Source of the DNA: Warburgia ugandensis | Taxonomy: Eukaryota > Streptophyta > Magnoliopsida > Canellales > Canellaceae | Assembly (NCBI GenBank): GCA_035236585.1 | Contig: CP141126.1 | Coordinates: 66,317,414-66,381,413 of the forward strand | Reading direction: 5' to 3' | Length of the DNA: 64,000 bases | In this document: positions 1 to 12,492 of the stretch, piece after piece | How positions within the stretch are numbered: position 1 is the first letter of the stretch | Layout: the number at the start of each line of letters is the position of its first letter | Translations under genes and position numbers: made by a program | Notes under the pieces: model-generated | Databases searched by the model: none | What the model was told of the DNA's origin: nothing | The model's input: the letters and a program-made list of their open reading frames with translations, nothing else

Positions 1-1384
1 GAAATCATTAGTATAGAAAGATAATTATAAGATTGGAAAAATAACAAAGTAGGTTGAACATCTCACCAAAAGTAAAGTGGAAAGTTTTGTAAACATAATA
101 GGTTAAATAATCTCAAAAAGTAAGTACATGTTATAAATTGTGTATCATGGTAAAAGAAATTGATTTGGATCTTATTAATTTGTTTTTATAACAAAGAATT
201 TCTAATATAAATGGTTTCTTAAGGAAAGTGTTGTATACAGAAGTATTCTAATGGTTATCTAGTTGAAATTCTATTGTTATGTCTAAAGACAAGATTTAGA
301 TAGGTTGGATGACCAGTTAGACATCAAATATAGAATTTAACTTGAGTTGTAAATCAGATTCTTGAGAATTGTTTTACACTGGGTAAGTGGTCGGTGACAC
401 ACTCATGCTAGCTATGTATGACATAGGACCAGCTTGGCCCCTGGTTCCTTTTGATATAGATACCAGTATATGATTTAAGGGTGGGGGACATGGGATAGAC
501 TCCATCCTGTATTGATCCTCTCCTTTCCATGGAGGCGGTGTGGTGGCCGAGGTGTCCGGGCACGATTCTGATGCATAGTAGAGCCGCAGTTTGCCGATGG
601 CCATTATGTTTTTAAAAAAAAAAATTATGTGAGACATGTTTGCACATGTCAGGATATCCTGGAATATTAGTGATCAACTTTAATAGTTGAGGCTTTGATA
701 GATTGTGATTAATGATGGTGGATTGTTTTATTAAAATCTCTATGTCATTGGAGATTTATTGAATTTTATGAACAATTTCTTAGGATGTATGAAGTTATAC
801 TTCACAATTCTATTCTAGGTGATTTGATTTATATGGATACTAATGGAGTTAATATGAAAATCTTATATCTTATAAATTATAAATTATACTAAATAGATAT
901 GGATTTTGATTGACATGGTTTTATCTAACCTTGTAAATTCCCATTGTGAGTCATCGTACTCACCCCCCTTACAACCAACAATTTCAGGTGGATGTTCTAA
1001 CAAGGAGAAAAAGGGCGATTGATTGAAGACATCTTTAAAACTAGCAAAGGGTGTGACACGATTTACTTTCTAACTGAAATAAAGAGTTGTCTGGTTGTTA
1101 TTAAAATACATTATTGTACTTAATAGTTTGTAGATTTTGACTAATGAGTGTGTTTGGGGCTGTGACTAGTATACGGTTCTGAAAGAAAGAAAGAAAATCT
1201 TTAAATCCTTATATTATATTAAATCATATGAATGCTATCAGGTATTTCCGTAAAGCATGCATTAAATGCTAAAGTCTGAAAAACAGAGGAAACTTTGTTG
1301 AATTTTAGATAGAAATGTATAATTTTTGTATTTAGTTGTCAAGAAAGAAAAAAAATAGGGGGGTCAAAACTCTAGGTTGTCACA
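1..1384 (+). mobile_element. 3' part of a long LTR (element D), cut by the window start
   Basis: No coding capacity is visible. The segment ends in CTAGGTTGTCACA, a CACA end like those of the other long LTRs here, and is followed directly by sequence homologous to the reversed C-family LTR. It carries the block CTCACCCC...TTTCAGG near 960-990, which recurs in the sense orientation of the other LTRs (for example near 11110 and 57380). I infer the 3' part of a Ty3/gypsy LTR read on the plus strand, inserted into C'. Its start lies left of the window, so neither length nor target duplication can be checked. It could instead be a solo LTR. Confidence 0.5.
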
Positions 1385-1653
1385 CCATGACCTACCCATC
1401 ATGTCATCAACCTAAATTTGGCCTTTTGCAGCCATGTATCATATATATATATATATATATATATAATTTCAAAGGGGGAATGATCAATCCTCAACCCTCT
1501 TAGCACCGTGTCCATAGGGCCACCATATGCCCTCCATAACATAGTAATACTAGGTATCCTTACATGCCACCATAACATATAAAATCATAGAATTCCATGC
1601 ACTAATGGAATCATGCAAATCAATCATACGATATGATATAACCATGTGAAAGC
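1385..1653 (-). mobile_element. C' LTR, left piece, split by element B
   Basis: Read on the minus strand, this matches the C LTR copies near 26300-26530 and 28600-28800: a block ending in ...GGGTGAGGATTGATCA, GGAGGGCATATG, and TTTTATATGTTATG. The same LTR continues at 19228, so the two pieces were one element before B inserted. The left end stops against the CACA terminus of D at 1384. An AT dinucleotide run lies at about 1438-1464. The LTR is clearly diverged from C and is probably old. Confidence 0.6.
1438..1464. repeat. (AT)n microsatellite
   Basis: A run of alternating A and T about 27 bp long lies inside the C' LTR. It is absent at the corresponding place in the C copies, so it probably expanded after insertion. 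Confidence 0.9.
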
Positions 1654-3437
1654 TATGATGACCTGGGTTTTCCCATGCATTTTTAAATGCAATATCTAAT
1701 TCCTAAGGCAAGATGCATCCCTATTTGAAAACCATTTTATAAAAACCATACAATGCAGCGAAAAATCTTTTTGTTTAAACTCATTTTGAAAACCCCGGGT
1801 GTCACTTACTTTCACAACAATCAAAGTAGTTTTTGAAAAATATTGTAATCATAAATGTTTACCCAGGTCTATCCAGTCACAGATCACAGCCCAACTGTAA
1901 ATAAATACAAATACATATCTAAAGGGTAGAGTATTTACTTACATGTATAATTGTCTCTTTTTTATTTACTTGCTCGTAGCACTAACATTTCCTGAGGCAT
2001 CTTCTACTCGTGAGTGGAGTTGTCCTGAAAAATGATATATTTGGGTAAGTATACACTATACTCAGTAGGAGTCTATCACTACTAGTTTTACAATGCATGC
2101 TATGTTTGAAACCATATGTTCTTTAAAACAAGTGCATGTTTAATCACTCATGTTCAATATTGATATTAAAAGCCATTGCCGAATTAGAATACTGACGACT
2201 TAAGGAATCGCATAGTCCAAGTCGAAAGTAACATAGATATCATAAACATACATAATATGCATATGATGCTTAACTGAATTCAACTCATAGATATATGTTA
2301 TGGTCGACCATCCTCACGTCATGCCATATGCAATGCAAGTAAATCCTCAAAAACATAGGCACACTATGCCCACAACCTCCTCGCCATGTGGTCCCCGGGT
2401 ACCTAGGGACACGCGGCCATAGCCTCCACGGGGCATATGACACTTCGACCCAGTGCCGTGACACTAGTGGTAGTCCTCTTTACCACATGCAGTCGAAGTA
2501 AGGACATGCCTTTTTGGCGTGGTACCCTTTCCACCTAATAGTGGTAGAGGTTGGGAGGCCACCCCAAACCTCTTAGCGTAGCGCCCACGAGCTTACTAGC
2601 CCAAATCATATATGAGCAAACAGGCAAAAACCTCTGTTTCAAAACCTGTCCTCTTTGGGTCCCTCACAACTGCCTGGCCCTCACAACTGCCTACCTAGCG
2701 TCTTTTGGGCACTCCAGCGTCTTTTGGCAACCCTCAAGGATATGCAATTTTTCAAGACTCAATAATCACAAATCATGCAATTTATGCAATCGTTTGTAAA
2801 ACATGTCTATGCATAATGTATTTGTCATATGCACACCAAATTCATTTATGAAATCAATTCATGCTAAACAAGTCATGTAACTTAAAACTTAAAGCATGTA
2901 TTCTCAAAGCAATTATGGGTTCTTTTTAAAAGTTTAGTAGCGATAGAGCACCTACCTCAAAGCTTCCTAGAGTCGCGTCCTTCATTACTCAACCCGACCC
3001 TGGTCTCATTTATAAAATCCTGGATATGAATGGATAACAAGGAGTCCTTATCAATTTCGATCTATTTAGAAATTAGATTGCTAGATCTGCCTTTTAGGGT
3101 CAATAGGTCCTTGCCTAATACAGTATCAGGCTAGATCCTATGATATCGATCTACTATTCAATGGTTAGACTCTATAATTTGTCCTCTGATCCTAATTTTA
3201 TAGTCTCATTAGGTCCGCATCATTCATACAAATGCGATGGTTCTTTCAGATTGTCAATCAAAGTCCTATCGCCCTTGAAATTGCAATTTTTAGTGTTACA
3301 ATGTTATGGACAATCCAACTTTTGTCCATGCAGGCCCTGCGCCTACAATTCTTGGCATGCGCACGTGCCCTGGTCAAACTAGGACCCACACCCGCACGTC
3401 GTGCACGCCCAAAGGCCACGCCAGGGACCTCTTCGCT
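1654..3437 (-). repeat. Element B left LTR, first part
   Basis: This aligns nearly base for base with 16436-18209, with only scattered changes (for example TATG for TGTG at the very start). It contains the family block around 2280-2550 with GTCGACCA, GGTACC and CCACCTAATAGTGG. At about 3438 the match to the right LTR stops abruptly and the sequence switches to the end of an A-type LTR. Short open frames here, such as 2551-2799, recur unchanged in the right LTR at 17334-17582; they are LTR sequence, not genes. Confidence 0.8.
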
Positions 3438-3788
3438 CCCGCCGTTCTCCTCCAATCACCGCTGTTCTAGAACCCTCTAGGAGGTTGAAGATGAAGGGTA
3501 CCCGTATCAAAACAGGCCCCTGTGTTTTGCAGGCTAAATCCATTTTTTGCAAAAATTACATTTTTGCCCTTGAACTTCAAAGGGCCATAACTTGCTTATT
3601 TTAACTCCGTTTTAAGTGATTTTGGTCTTGTTGGATTCCTTTTTATGAGATGCACCTAATGGTACCATTTTCAAGACCAAAATTTTTGCGTTCAGTCAAG
3701 GTGAATAGTGAAATGACCAAAATGCCCCTATCTTCAAAAGCTGTACTTTTCATTCCTAACTTGGGATTACAAAATTGGAGTCATTACA
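3438..3788 (-). repeat. Element A left LTR, terminal 350 bp only
   Basis: The stretch from TCTCCTCCAATCACC to GGAGTCATTACA matches the last 340-350 bp of the A right LTR (12150-12492) and, reversed, the start of the solo LTR at 8838-9200. The other 2.3 kb of this LTR is missing. It includes the shared LTR core (near 3488-3540: gggtacccgtatcaaaac and the following run). Confidence 0.75.
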
Positions 3789-6700
3789 TTATTACCCCCT
3801 TAAAATAATTTCATCCTCAAAATTCCATAAATTATCATCTTCCAGGTATTTGTCTCTTAGATGATTTCTTGGTGAATGCATTTCTCTCTTAGGAATCAAA
3901 TCTAGGCTCAACCTTAATTTATCATTTCTGTTGTTCCTTCTACAAGGCCTTACCTATAAGGGCCGCTTTCGCTGCGTACTCTGATGTATACTCCCATACG
4001 TGCCAGTTTAACAATACTGGTTTCTAGCTGTAATTCATCTATCTCTCAAAATCCTTAGATGCCTGTACTTTTCTCATCATGTATAGTATAGTCTCCTCGT
4101 AGGATTATGCTTCTTCATTCATGTATATACTTCTTTCAAGATCATATTATCTTATTTCTCCTATTTTATTTTGAATATCATAGGATAATCCCTTTCATCT
4201 AGTGATCTCTTTCATCATCCATAAGCCCAAAAAATTACCTTCTTTCTATTGTGTCTAACTTTGCTTCTTATATTTGTCTCCAAGATACTTCAATAACTGA
4301 TGTGGTATCATGTGCTCTATAGTCAAACCTTTGATTAACTTTGAATGACTTGATTCCTCAACCAAAATTACATTAAAAAATGAAAGCCAATTAGTTGCAT
4401 CTTCCGTCGAGGACCTTATCATATACTGAAAGTAAAATGTCCTAACTCTATATCCAGTTTCATAATTATTGAATTCATTAAACGCTTTCCTCTGTGAGGA
4501 TTTTATCTCAACTCATGTCAAATGTTAATGGTCGATTCATCATCATGGATCTCCAGAAGCCTATCTCACTATTCACATCCATTTGTCATTAGGATTTTCA
4601 ATAATGTTCCCATTCATGTAAGGCAAAAAGTCTCTTATACCCGAGTACCCTTACTAGGTCATGGTTGAATCCTTTGTCATCATCCTCTTTGCCCTTTCTT
4701 TGCTTGATGGTTTCCTTCGTAACCTTTCAGTCCAAAAGTTCTATCCTCAATCCAGTAGGGTTAGTCCTTAGGAAATTCCTTCACTTGATTTTTCGTACTT
4801 GGTATATGCTTATAACAACTAACTTTTGTCTAAAGGCAATGTAACATCAAATCTCACCTTATAATGTGTTAGTCATCTCACCTTTTCTCCTTCCATCCCT
4901 CATGTCAATATATTGTTCAATCTTTTATCAGGGCTTTATTGTCAATCATGCAGTCTGTATTGTCAGGAGGTATCCTCATAAGTAGTGATTTTCTCAATTC
5001 CTCAACTTTTATCCTTCAAGTGCCTCCTCATAATTAGTTTATAACAATAATTATCATTCAATAGCGATTATATCAAATTATACTGAAGTTGTTAACTCAA
5101 CAAATTTAACAATACTCAGGCAAGGATAAACATTTTCTTAGACATAGAAAGACTTTATTTGATTACCTATTGATCTCTTTCCAGATATATCTATGTCATA
5201 AGCTCAAGGGCCTCTAAAGTGATCAATCTTTATTTGCCTTTCTTTCCAATCCAAGTCAGTAGTATTTTTCAGACTCAAAGTAATTTCTTCACCTTGTCAT
5301 GGTAGCCATTAAGGTTTGAAAAATCTTTCACATTGGTTTAGATCACTTCTTATTTTTGCTCCTATCTCAGTTGCAACTGTTCTCATCAATTGACTTCATA
5401 CCCTCAATTGACTTATTTTAACAAGTGCTTCTTTCCAGGAAAACTCAAGTCCAAAGACTTATAACCTCCTTCTGAGTATATAACTTTGACTACTAACTCA
5501 TAGATACTAACATACTTGATCAAATAGGGTGGGATACCTTTAGTCAATAGTGCTCTAAAGGTAATGGCTAAATAATGGTCTTGAGATTTTTACTCTTCCA
5601 ATCTATGATAGCAAGACCTCAATTTGATCCTTGATGGTACCCTACTTGCTAAATGGACAAGTCACTGTCCGGCTTAATCCCTTTTTCAATATATTTTATT
5701 TACTCATGTAGTGGCAAGGTGAGATATCACCAAATTTTCCTTTTTATTATATCCATTGGTGTTCCCCATAAGCTAATGGGTCTGATAAGAATCTAATTGA
5801 TATCAAACCATTTGTAGAAGTTTGACTTCTAGTTGGTCGCCATTCCTCTTTGAAAATTTTGTCCAGCATAATGTCCTTTTATTCAATGCTCTATTCAAAG
5901 TCTTAAACCCCATATGCTTTCTCTCTTTTATACTCTTTTACAATAAGATTACCAACTCATCTATCATTATTCCTTCAAAGTTGATTGGTTTATCTTCCCA
6001 GATGATTCAAGATGAAAGATTTCTATGGATCTATTCTTTCCTCAATAAAGTCATGACCTTCTTCTTTTGAATATTCAATATTTATTGAATACTTATAGTT
6101 ACATCTCTATCTCTTTCTCTCTTTTCTTCAAAATCCTCATTTGGTATACCTGGATCAATGTCTTTATATGCTTTGTTGCATATAATTGATACTTCATCAT
6201 AAACTGAATGCTTCTCAGAAATTCTAAACTATCTTAAGATCATTGAAATCCTCAATTGCCTATAGCCTCAATAAAATTCAGACAATGTCTTAATAAAGGC
6301 ATTGATGTTTTGGTCATGCTATACTTTTCTTATAAGTTCATGTTAGGATCAATCTATTATCATAGATCTATTATCCCCAATATTATCGTCAAAAAAACTC
6401 TTTTGATAACTTGGTTGAATTCATTTCCCTATCATATGCGTGTTATGTTTCTCTTAATCTCGTAACATGTCACTTGATTTGCTCCATAATACTCAAGTAG
6501 TTATTATTCGATAGCACTTCACTCTTCATAAGACTCCAATTAAGGTATCCAAAATTGAGCTAAGTCCTTTAGGATCCATACCTTTGTGATCTAGTACGAG
6601 TCATGGTTATTTCCTAATATTATCTTGCATTCTCATCCCTCTTAGATTATCATCAAAATCTTCTCAAAGTCTATCTTTTAAATCCCTTATCATACTCATA

Positions 6701-7159
6701 TCATATCCCTTATGATAGTGTGCTCATATTCTGATATTCTTTATGATGGTAGGATAGCCATCTAGGTTCTTTGATTTTCTCACCCTTGATAAGATTACTT
6801 TATTACAGGTCAGAACTATCTACTACAAGTCCATTAATCATCTTCATTCATTCATTCTCATCATAATATGATCCTTATATGAGATTTCATCTTTGCACCA
6901 CTGCACAACAATCCTTATTTCCTATGATTTTGATAGGATTCAAGCAATCCAATATCTAAGTATTTGCTAGGACTATCTCCTTTTTCACCTATGTGTTTAT
7001 GGTGAAATGCCTTGAGCATTAATATTATAATCCTCAAATAGAAGTAGTCATCTCTACTACTTCTATTTATACTACTTCTTCTTGATTTTCTTATTGTCTA
7101 TGACCCTTTGACATGCTGGACTGGCTGTGAAAGGATAAAACTTGGGCTCTAATACCAAC
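3789..7159 (-). mobile_element. Element A interior: conserved non-coding LARD-type domain
   Basis: This 3.37 kb stretch has no reading frame longer than about 80 codons on either strand and no recognisable gag, protease, RT or integrase words. It begins, in plus coordinates, with TTATTACCCCCTT, the complement of a polypurine tract, and ends at the primer-site complement. It aligns over most of its length with the B interior at 13049-16435; for example 6310-6400 matches 15725-15815 with few changes. Conserved non-coding content, intact LTR-adjacent signals and two related copies are what LARD elements show. It could also be a heavily decayed coding interior, which I think less likely because homology between A and B remains high. 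Confidence 0.6.
7144..7157 (-). promoter_or_regulatory. Primer-binding site of element A (tRNA-iMet type)
   Basis: The complement reads TGGTATTAGAGCCC, close to the TGGTATCAGAGC primer site complementary to initiator tRNA-Met, and sits 2 bp from the LTR start at 7160. The C-to-T change at position 7 may be decay. Confidence 0.75.
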
Positions 7160-8837
7160 TGTGACGACCCGGGTTTTCTTATGCATTTTTAAATGCAATA
7201 CCTAATTTCCTAAGGCGGGATGCATCCCTATTTGAAAACCATTTTATAAAAACCATGTAATGCAGCGGAAAACCTTTTAGTTTTAAACTCATTTTGAAAA
7301 CCCCGAGTGTCATTTGCTTTCACAACAACCAAGGTAGTTTTTGAAAAGCTTTAGGAATCATACGTGTTTCTCCCCAGATCTATCCAGTCACAGCACACAG
7401 CCCAACTATAATACAAATACATGTCCAAAGGGTTGAGAATTTACTTACGTGTATAATTGTTTCCTTTTTGATTCACTTGCTCGTAGCACTAACATAGATG
7501 TCCTCTACTCATGGATGGAATTATCCTAAAAAATGTTAAGGATAGGGTGAGTATATACTATACTCAGTAGGAGTCTATCACTACTAGTTTTATAATGCAT
7601 GCGATGTTTTAAAATCATATGCTCTTTCCAAAACATGTGCATGTCTGAATACTCAAGTTCAATATCAATATAAAAATCCATTGTCAAACCGAAATACTAA
7701 CGACTTAAAGGATCACATAATCCAAAATTGAAAGTATCATATACATATATATCATAACATTATGATATGCATAAGATGCTTCATTGAATCCAACTCATGG
7801 ATCTCTAGTATGGGATGGTCGACCAACCTCATATCATGCCATATGCAATGCAAATAAGTCCATAAACCATAGGGTCCAACTATGCCCACGACCTCCTCGC
7901 CGTGTGGTCCCCGGGTACCTGAGGACACTCGGTCATAACCTCCACGGGGCATATGGTATATCGACCCAGTGCCGTGACACCAGTGGTAGCCCCCTATACC
8001 ACATGCAGTTGACGTAGGGGCATGCCCTTTTTTGGGCATGGTACCCATCCACCTAATAGTGGTAGAGGCTGGAGGCCAACCCAAACCTCTCGGCATAGCG
8101 CCCACGAGCTTATCAGCCCAAATCATAATCCGATCAAACAAGCAAAAACCTCTCTTTTTTCAAAACCTATCCCCTTCCAGTCCCTCACAACTGCCTGGCC
8201 CTCGGCACTCTAGCGTCTTTTGGTAACCCTCAAGGACATGCAATTTTTGCAAGAACTTAATGCTCACAAATCATGCAATGTATGCAATAATTTGCAAAAC
8301 ATATCTATGCATAATGTATATGCAATCATTTACAAAACATGTCTATGCATAAAGCATTTATCACATGCATGTTGAATTAAATCATGCTAAACAAGTCATA
8401 TACTTAAAACATGTATTCGCAAAACAATCATAGTTCTTTTAAAAGAATCTAGTAGCAATAGAGCACCAACCTGACTAGGTCGCGTCAACCCCTTTGTCCT
8501 CGTATGCTCCTGAACATGGTTTGGGGAATCAGGGTTAGTTTGGCCTATCTTTTATGGGTTTTAGAGTAGTTGGTCTTATTACTTAGGCATTAGGGGTCCA
8601 TCCCTATGCTTATGGGTGTCCTAAGGTCCTAATTAGGCCTTGGTATCCTCATTTTTCCAAAGGTCTAGCGGCCACGCACCACCATCCTATTCTAAGGTTC
8701 ATGCCCACCTTTGATTGGGCATTGATCAGGGATTTTATAGTTTGGGTGTGTCCGCGTCGTCAACACAGACACAACACCTTTTGCGGTGCCTCAATCGGAG
8801 CCCTAGATCTCAAGTTAGAAGCATTTTAGTGTCACAC
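7160..8837 (-). repeat. Element A right LTR, first part
   Basis: This starts TGTGACGACCCGGG and matches, reversed, the last 1.6 kb of the solo LTR at 8838-11507 and of the one at 60974-63636. It stops at TAGTGTCACAC, where the reversed solo LTR is inserted, and resumes at 11513 with GTACATAAGGG. The uninterrupted order is seen in the reversed copy near 9820. The 129-codon minus-strand frame at 7752-8141 runs across LTR sequence, and I do not regard it as a gene. Confidence 0.8.
8833..8837. repeat. Target duplication CACAC, left copy
   Basis: CACAC at 8833-8837 is repeated at 11508-11512. Removing the insert and one copy restores the sequence found in related LTRs (GTGTCACACGTACAT). Confidence 0.8.
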
Positions 8838-11507
8838 TATAATGACTCCAATTTTGTAATATTAAAATCCCAAGTTAGCAATGAAAAGTTTAGTTTTTGA
8901 AGATAAGGGCATTTTGGTCATTTCACTATTCACCTTAACTAAACCCATAAATTTGGTCCTAAAAATGGTACCATTAGGTGCGTCTCGGAAAAAGAAATCC
9001 AACAAGACCAAAATCACCTAAAATGGAGTTAAAATGAGCAAGTTATGGCCCTTTGAAGTTTAGGGGCAAAAATGTAATTTTTATTAAAAATGGATTTAGC
9101 TTGCAAAACACAGGGGCCCGTTTTGATACGGGCACCCTTCATCTTCAACCTCCTAGAGGGTTCTAGAATGGCGGTGATTGGAGGAGAAATCACCGCCATT
9201 CTGGAGGTTTCTCCACCGCCATTCAAGGGCAGTGAGGGCCCCCTCCAGAACCCTCTCATAGCTCTATAAATAGAGCTCTTGGGCGCCTCTAATGGCAGCC
9301 CAAAAGCTTGAAGAAAACCTATTGTGGAGGACCAACCTAGAGGGAAAATGAGAAGAAAAACCCAGCAACGAGCCAGGTATACCCAAGATCCCTCAAAACC
9401 CATCCTCACAGTAGTTCTAAGATCAATTTCCCTAGGTTTTTGCATGAAAAATCATGCAAAATGGAGCCCTGGAGAGCCACCAAGGACCCAGGGACATCCC
9501 CTGGGCTGCACTGGTTCAACAGGGTTGAACCAGGGTGTCCTAAGGATGCCCCAGTCCCCCAGATGACCAGAACGTCCCACCGAGACGAGACGCGTCGACC
9601 GCATCTGAGAAAACCAACGGGCGCGTCCGGGGACATGCCCGCAAAAGAGAGAGACGGGCAAAAAACCCGGCGCTTCTGCAAACGCGCCCGCTGAGGCACA
9701 CACCACAGAGGTGCAGCGTGCTAGCTATACGGGATTTCCTCGTTCCTTAAGAAAAGGTGAGCGCACAACGCTGACGCGCAGCGCGCTAGCATTCTGTTTT
9801 TCACTCTTAAAGCCCTTATGTACGTGTGACACTAAAACGCTTATAACTTGAGATCTAGAGCTCCGATTGAGGCCCCGCAAGAGGCGTTGTGTCCATATCG
9901 ATGACGCGGACACACTCAATCTATAAAATCCTGAATCAAGGCCAATAAAAGGTGGACATGAACCTTAGAATAGGATGGTGGTGCGTGGTCGCTAGACCTT
10001 CGGAAAACTGATAATACCAAGGCCCAATTAGGACCTTAGGACACCCATAGGCATAGGGATGGACACCTAATGCCTAAGTAATAAGACCAACCACTCTAAA
10101 ACCCATAAAATATAGGCTAAACTAACCTTGATTTCCCAAACCATGTTCAGGAGCGTACGAGGACAAAGGGGTTAGCGCGACCTAGCCAGGTAGGTGCTCT
10201 ATCACTACTAGATTCTTTTAAAAGAACTATTATTATTTGAGAATACATGTTTTAAGTATATGACTTGTTTAGCATGACTTAATTCAGCATGCATGTGATA
10301 AATGCTTTATGCATAGACATGTTTTGCAAATAATTGCATATACATTATGCATAGATATGTTTTGCAAACTATTACATACATTGCATGATTTATGAGCATT
10401 AAGTTCTTGCAACAATTGCATGTCCTTGAGGGTTACCAAAAGAAGCTGGAGTGTCAAGGGCCAGGCAGTTGTGAGGGACCCAAAGAGGACTAGTTTTGAA
10501 AAAGAGATTTTTCGCTTATTTGATCTTATGTGATTTGGGCTAGTAAGCTCGTGGGTGCTACGCCGAGGGGTCTGGGTTGGCCACCCAGCCTTTACCACTA
10601 TTAGGTGGATGGGTACCACGCCCAAAAAGAGGCAATGTCCCTACATCGACTGCATGTGGTACAGGGGGCTACCACTGGTGTCACGGCACTGGGTCAACTT
10701 GTCATAGGCCCCGTGGAGGCTATGACCGAGTGTCCTGAGGTACCCGGGGACCACACGGCAAGGAGGTCGTGGGCATAGTTGGACCCTATGGTTTTGTGGA
10801 GTTATTTGCATTGCATATGGCATGATATGAGGTTGGTCGACCATACCAAACTAGATATCCATGATTTGGATTCCATGAAACATCTTATGCATATCATAAT
10901 GTTATGATATATATGTATATGATACTTTTGATTTTTGGATTATGTGATCCTTTAAGTCGTTAGTATTTCAGTTTGACAATGGATTTTGATATCGATATTG
11001 AACTTGAGTATTCAGACATGCACATGTTTTGAAAGAGCATATGATTTTAAAACATCTCATGCATTATAAAACTAGTAGTGATAGACTCCTACTGAGTATA
11101 GTATATACTCACCCTATCCCTAACATTTTTCAGGATAGTTCCACTCACAAATAGAAGACGTCTCAGGAGATATTAGTGCTACGAGCAAGTGAATTAAAAA
11201 GGAGACAGTTACACATGTAAGTAAACTCTCAACCCTTTGGACATGTAGTTGTATTTAATTACAGTTAGGTTGTGTGCTGTGACTGGATAGACCTGGGGAA
11301 AAACATTTATGATTTCTGAAGTTTTTCAAAAACTACTTTGAGTATTGTGAAAGCAAATGACACTCGGGGTTTTCAAAATGAGTTTAAAACCAAAGATTTT
11401 CCCCTGCATTGCATGGTTTTTATAAAATGGTTTTCAAATAGGGATGCATCCCACCTTAGGAAATTAGATATTGCATTTAAAAATGCATGAGAAAACCCGG
11501 GTCGTCA
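8838..11507 (+). mobile_element. Solo LTR of the A family, reversed relative to its host
   Basis: About 2.67 kb from TATAATGACTCC (TG decayed to TA) to GGGTCGTCA, with no interior and CACAC on both sides. The sense strand is plus, opposite to element A. The shared LTR core is at 9108-9145, a TATA-like TATAAATA at about 9265, and the CTCACCCTATCC block near 11110. The terminal CACA at 11506-11509 could belong wholly to the LTR, in which case the duplication would be CAC plus two mismatched bases; CACAC is the simpler reading. Frames at 9029-9706 and 10284-10844 cross the LTR and are not genes. Confidence 0.85.
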
Positions 11508-11512
11508 CACAC

Positions 11513-12492
11513 GTACATAAGGGTCTTAAGAGTGAAAAGGCGAAATGCTAGGGCGCTGCGAGTCAGCGGCATGCGCCCGCCTTTTCTTAAGGAGCGAAAA
11601 ACCCCGTATCGCTAGCGCACTGTGCGTTTGTAGTGTGTGCCTCAGTGAGCGGGTCTACAAACGTGCCGGGTTTTCCTTCCATTTTTCCTTTTTGCAGGCG
11701 CGTCCACAGACGAGCCCATTTGGCTTTTCTCAAACGCGGTCGACGCGTCTCGTCCCTGTTGGATGTTTCGTTCGTTTGGGGGACCGGGGCATCCTCAGGA
11801 CACCCTGGTTTGACCCTGTCTAACCAGTTCAGCCGAGGGAACGTCCCTGGGTCCTTGGTGACTCCCCAGGGCTGCATTTTGCATGATTTTTCATGTAAAA
11901 ACCTAGGAAATTTGATCTTAGAACTACTGTGAAGATGGGTTTTGAGGGATCTTGGGCATACCTGGCTCGTTGCTGGGCTTTTCTCCTCATTTCCCCTCTA
12001 GGTTGCTCCTCCACAACAGGTTTTCTTCATGCTTTTGGGCTGCCATTAGTGGCGCTCAAGAGCTCTATTTATAGAGCTATAAGAGCGTTCTGGAGGGGCT
12101 CTCACCGCCTTTGAATGGCGGTGGAGAAACCTCCAGAATGGCGGTGATTTCTCCTCTAATCACCGCCGTTCTAGAACCCTCTAGGAGGTTGAAGATGAAG
12201 GGTGCCCGTATCAAAACAGGCCCTTGTGTTTTGCAGGCTAAATCTGTTTTTTAGCAAAAATTACATTTTTGCCCCTGAACTTCAAAGGGCCATAGCTTGC
12301 TCATTTTAACTCCGTTTTAGGTGATTTTGGTCTTGTTGGATTCCTTTTTCTGAGACGCACTTGATGGTCCCATTTTCAAGACCAAATTTCTAGGTTCAGT
12401 CAAGGTAAATAGTGAAATGACCAAAATGCCCCTATCTTCAAAAACTGTACTTTTCATTGCTAACTTGGGATTACAAAATTGGAGTCATTACA
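11513..12492 (-). repeat. Element A right LTR, second part
   Basis: This continues the LTR interrupted at 8837 and ends GGAGTCATTACA. Reversed, it matches 8838-9820. It contains the shared core at about 12195-12235. It is followed directly by B LTR sequence at 12493. Confidence 0.8.

Larger units (their letters stand above)
3438..12492 (-). mobile_element. Element A: LARD-like element nested in the left LTR of B
   Basis: A comprises a truncated left LTR (about 3438-3788), a non-coding interior (3789-7159) and a right LTR (7160-8837 plus 11510-12492) that is itself split by a solo LTR. Both LTRs end in GGAGTCATTACA, and the right one starts TGTGACGACCC. The polypurine tract is beside the left LTR and the tRNA-Met-like primer site beside the right LTR, so sense is minus. 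The left end was lost, so the target duplication cannot be tested. Sequence resuming at 12493 belongs to the B LTR, which supports nesting. No proteins are encoded. Confidence 0.7.

Noticed and set aside
9029..9706. Overlapping frames of 84-138 codons on both strands
   Set aside because: They cross solo LTR sequence, and related LTRs at 11587-11932 and 61278-61893 do not keep the same frame.
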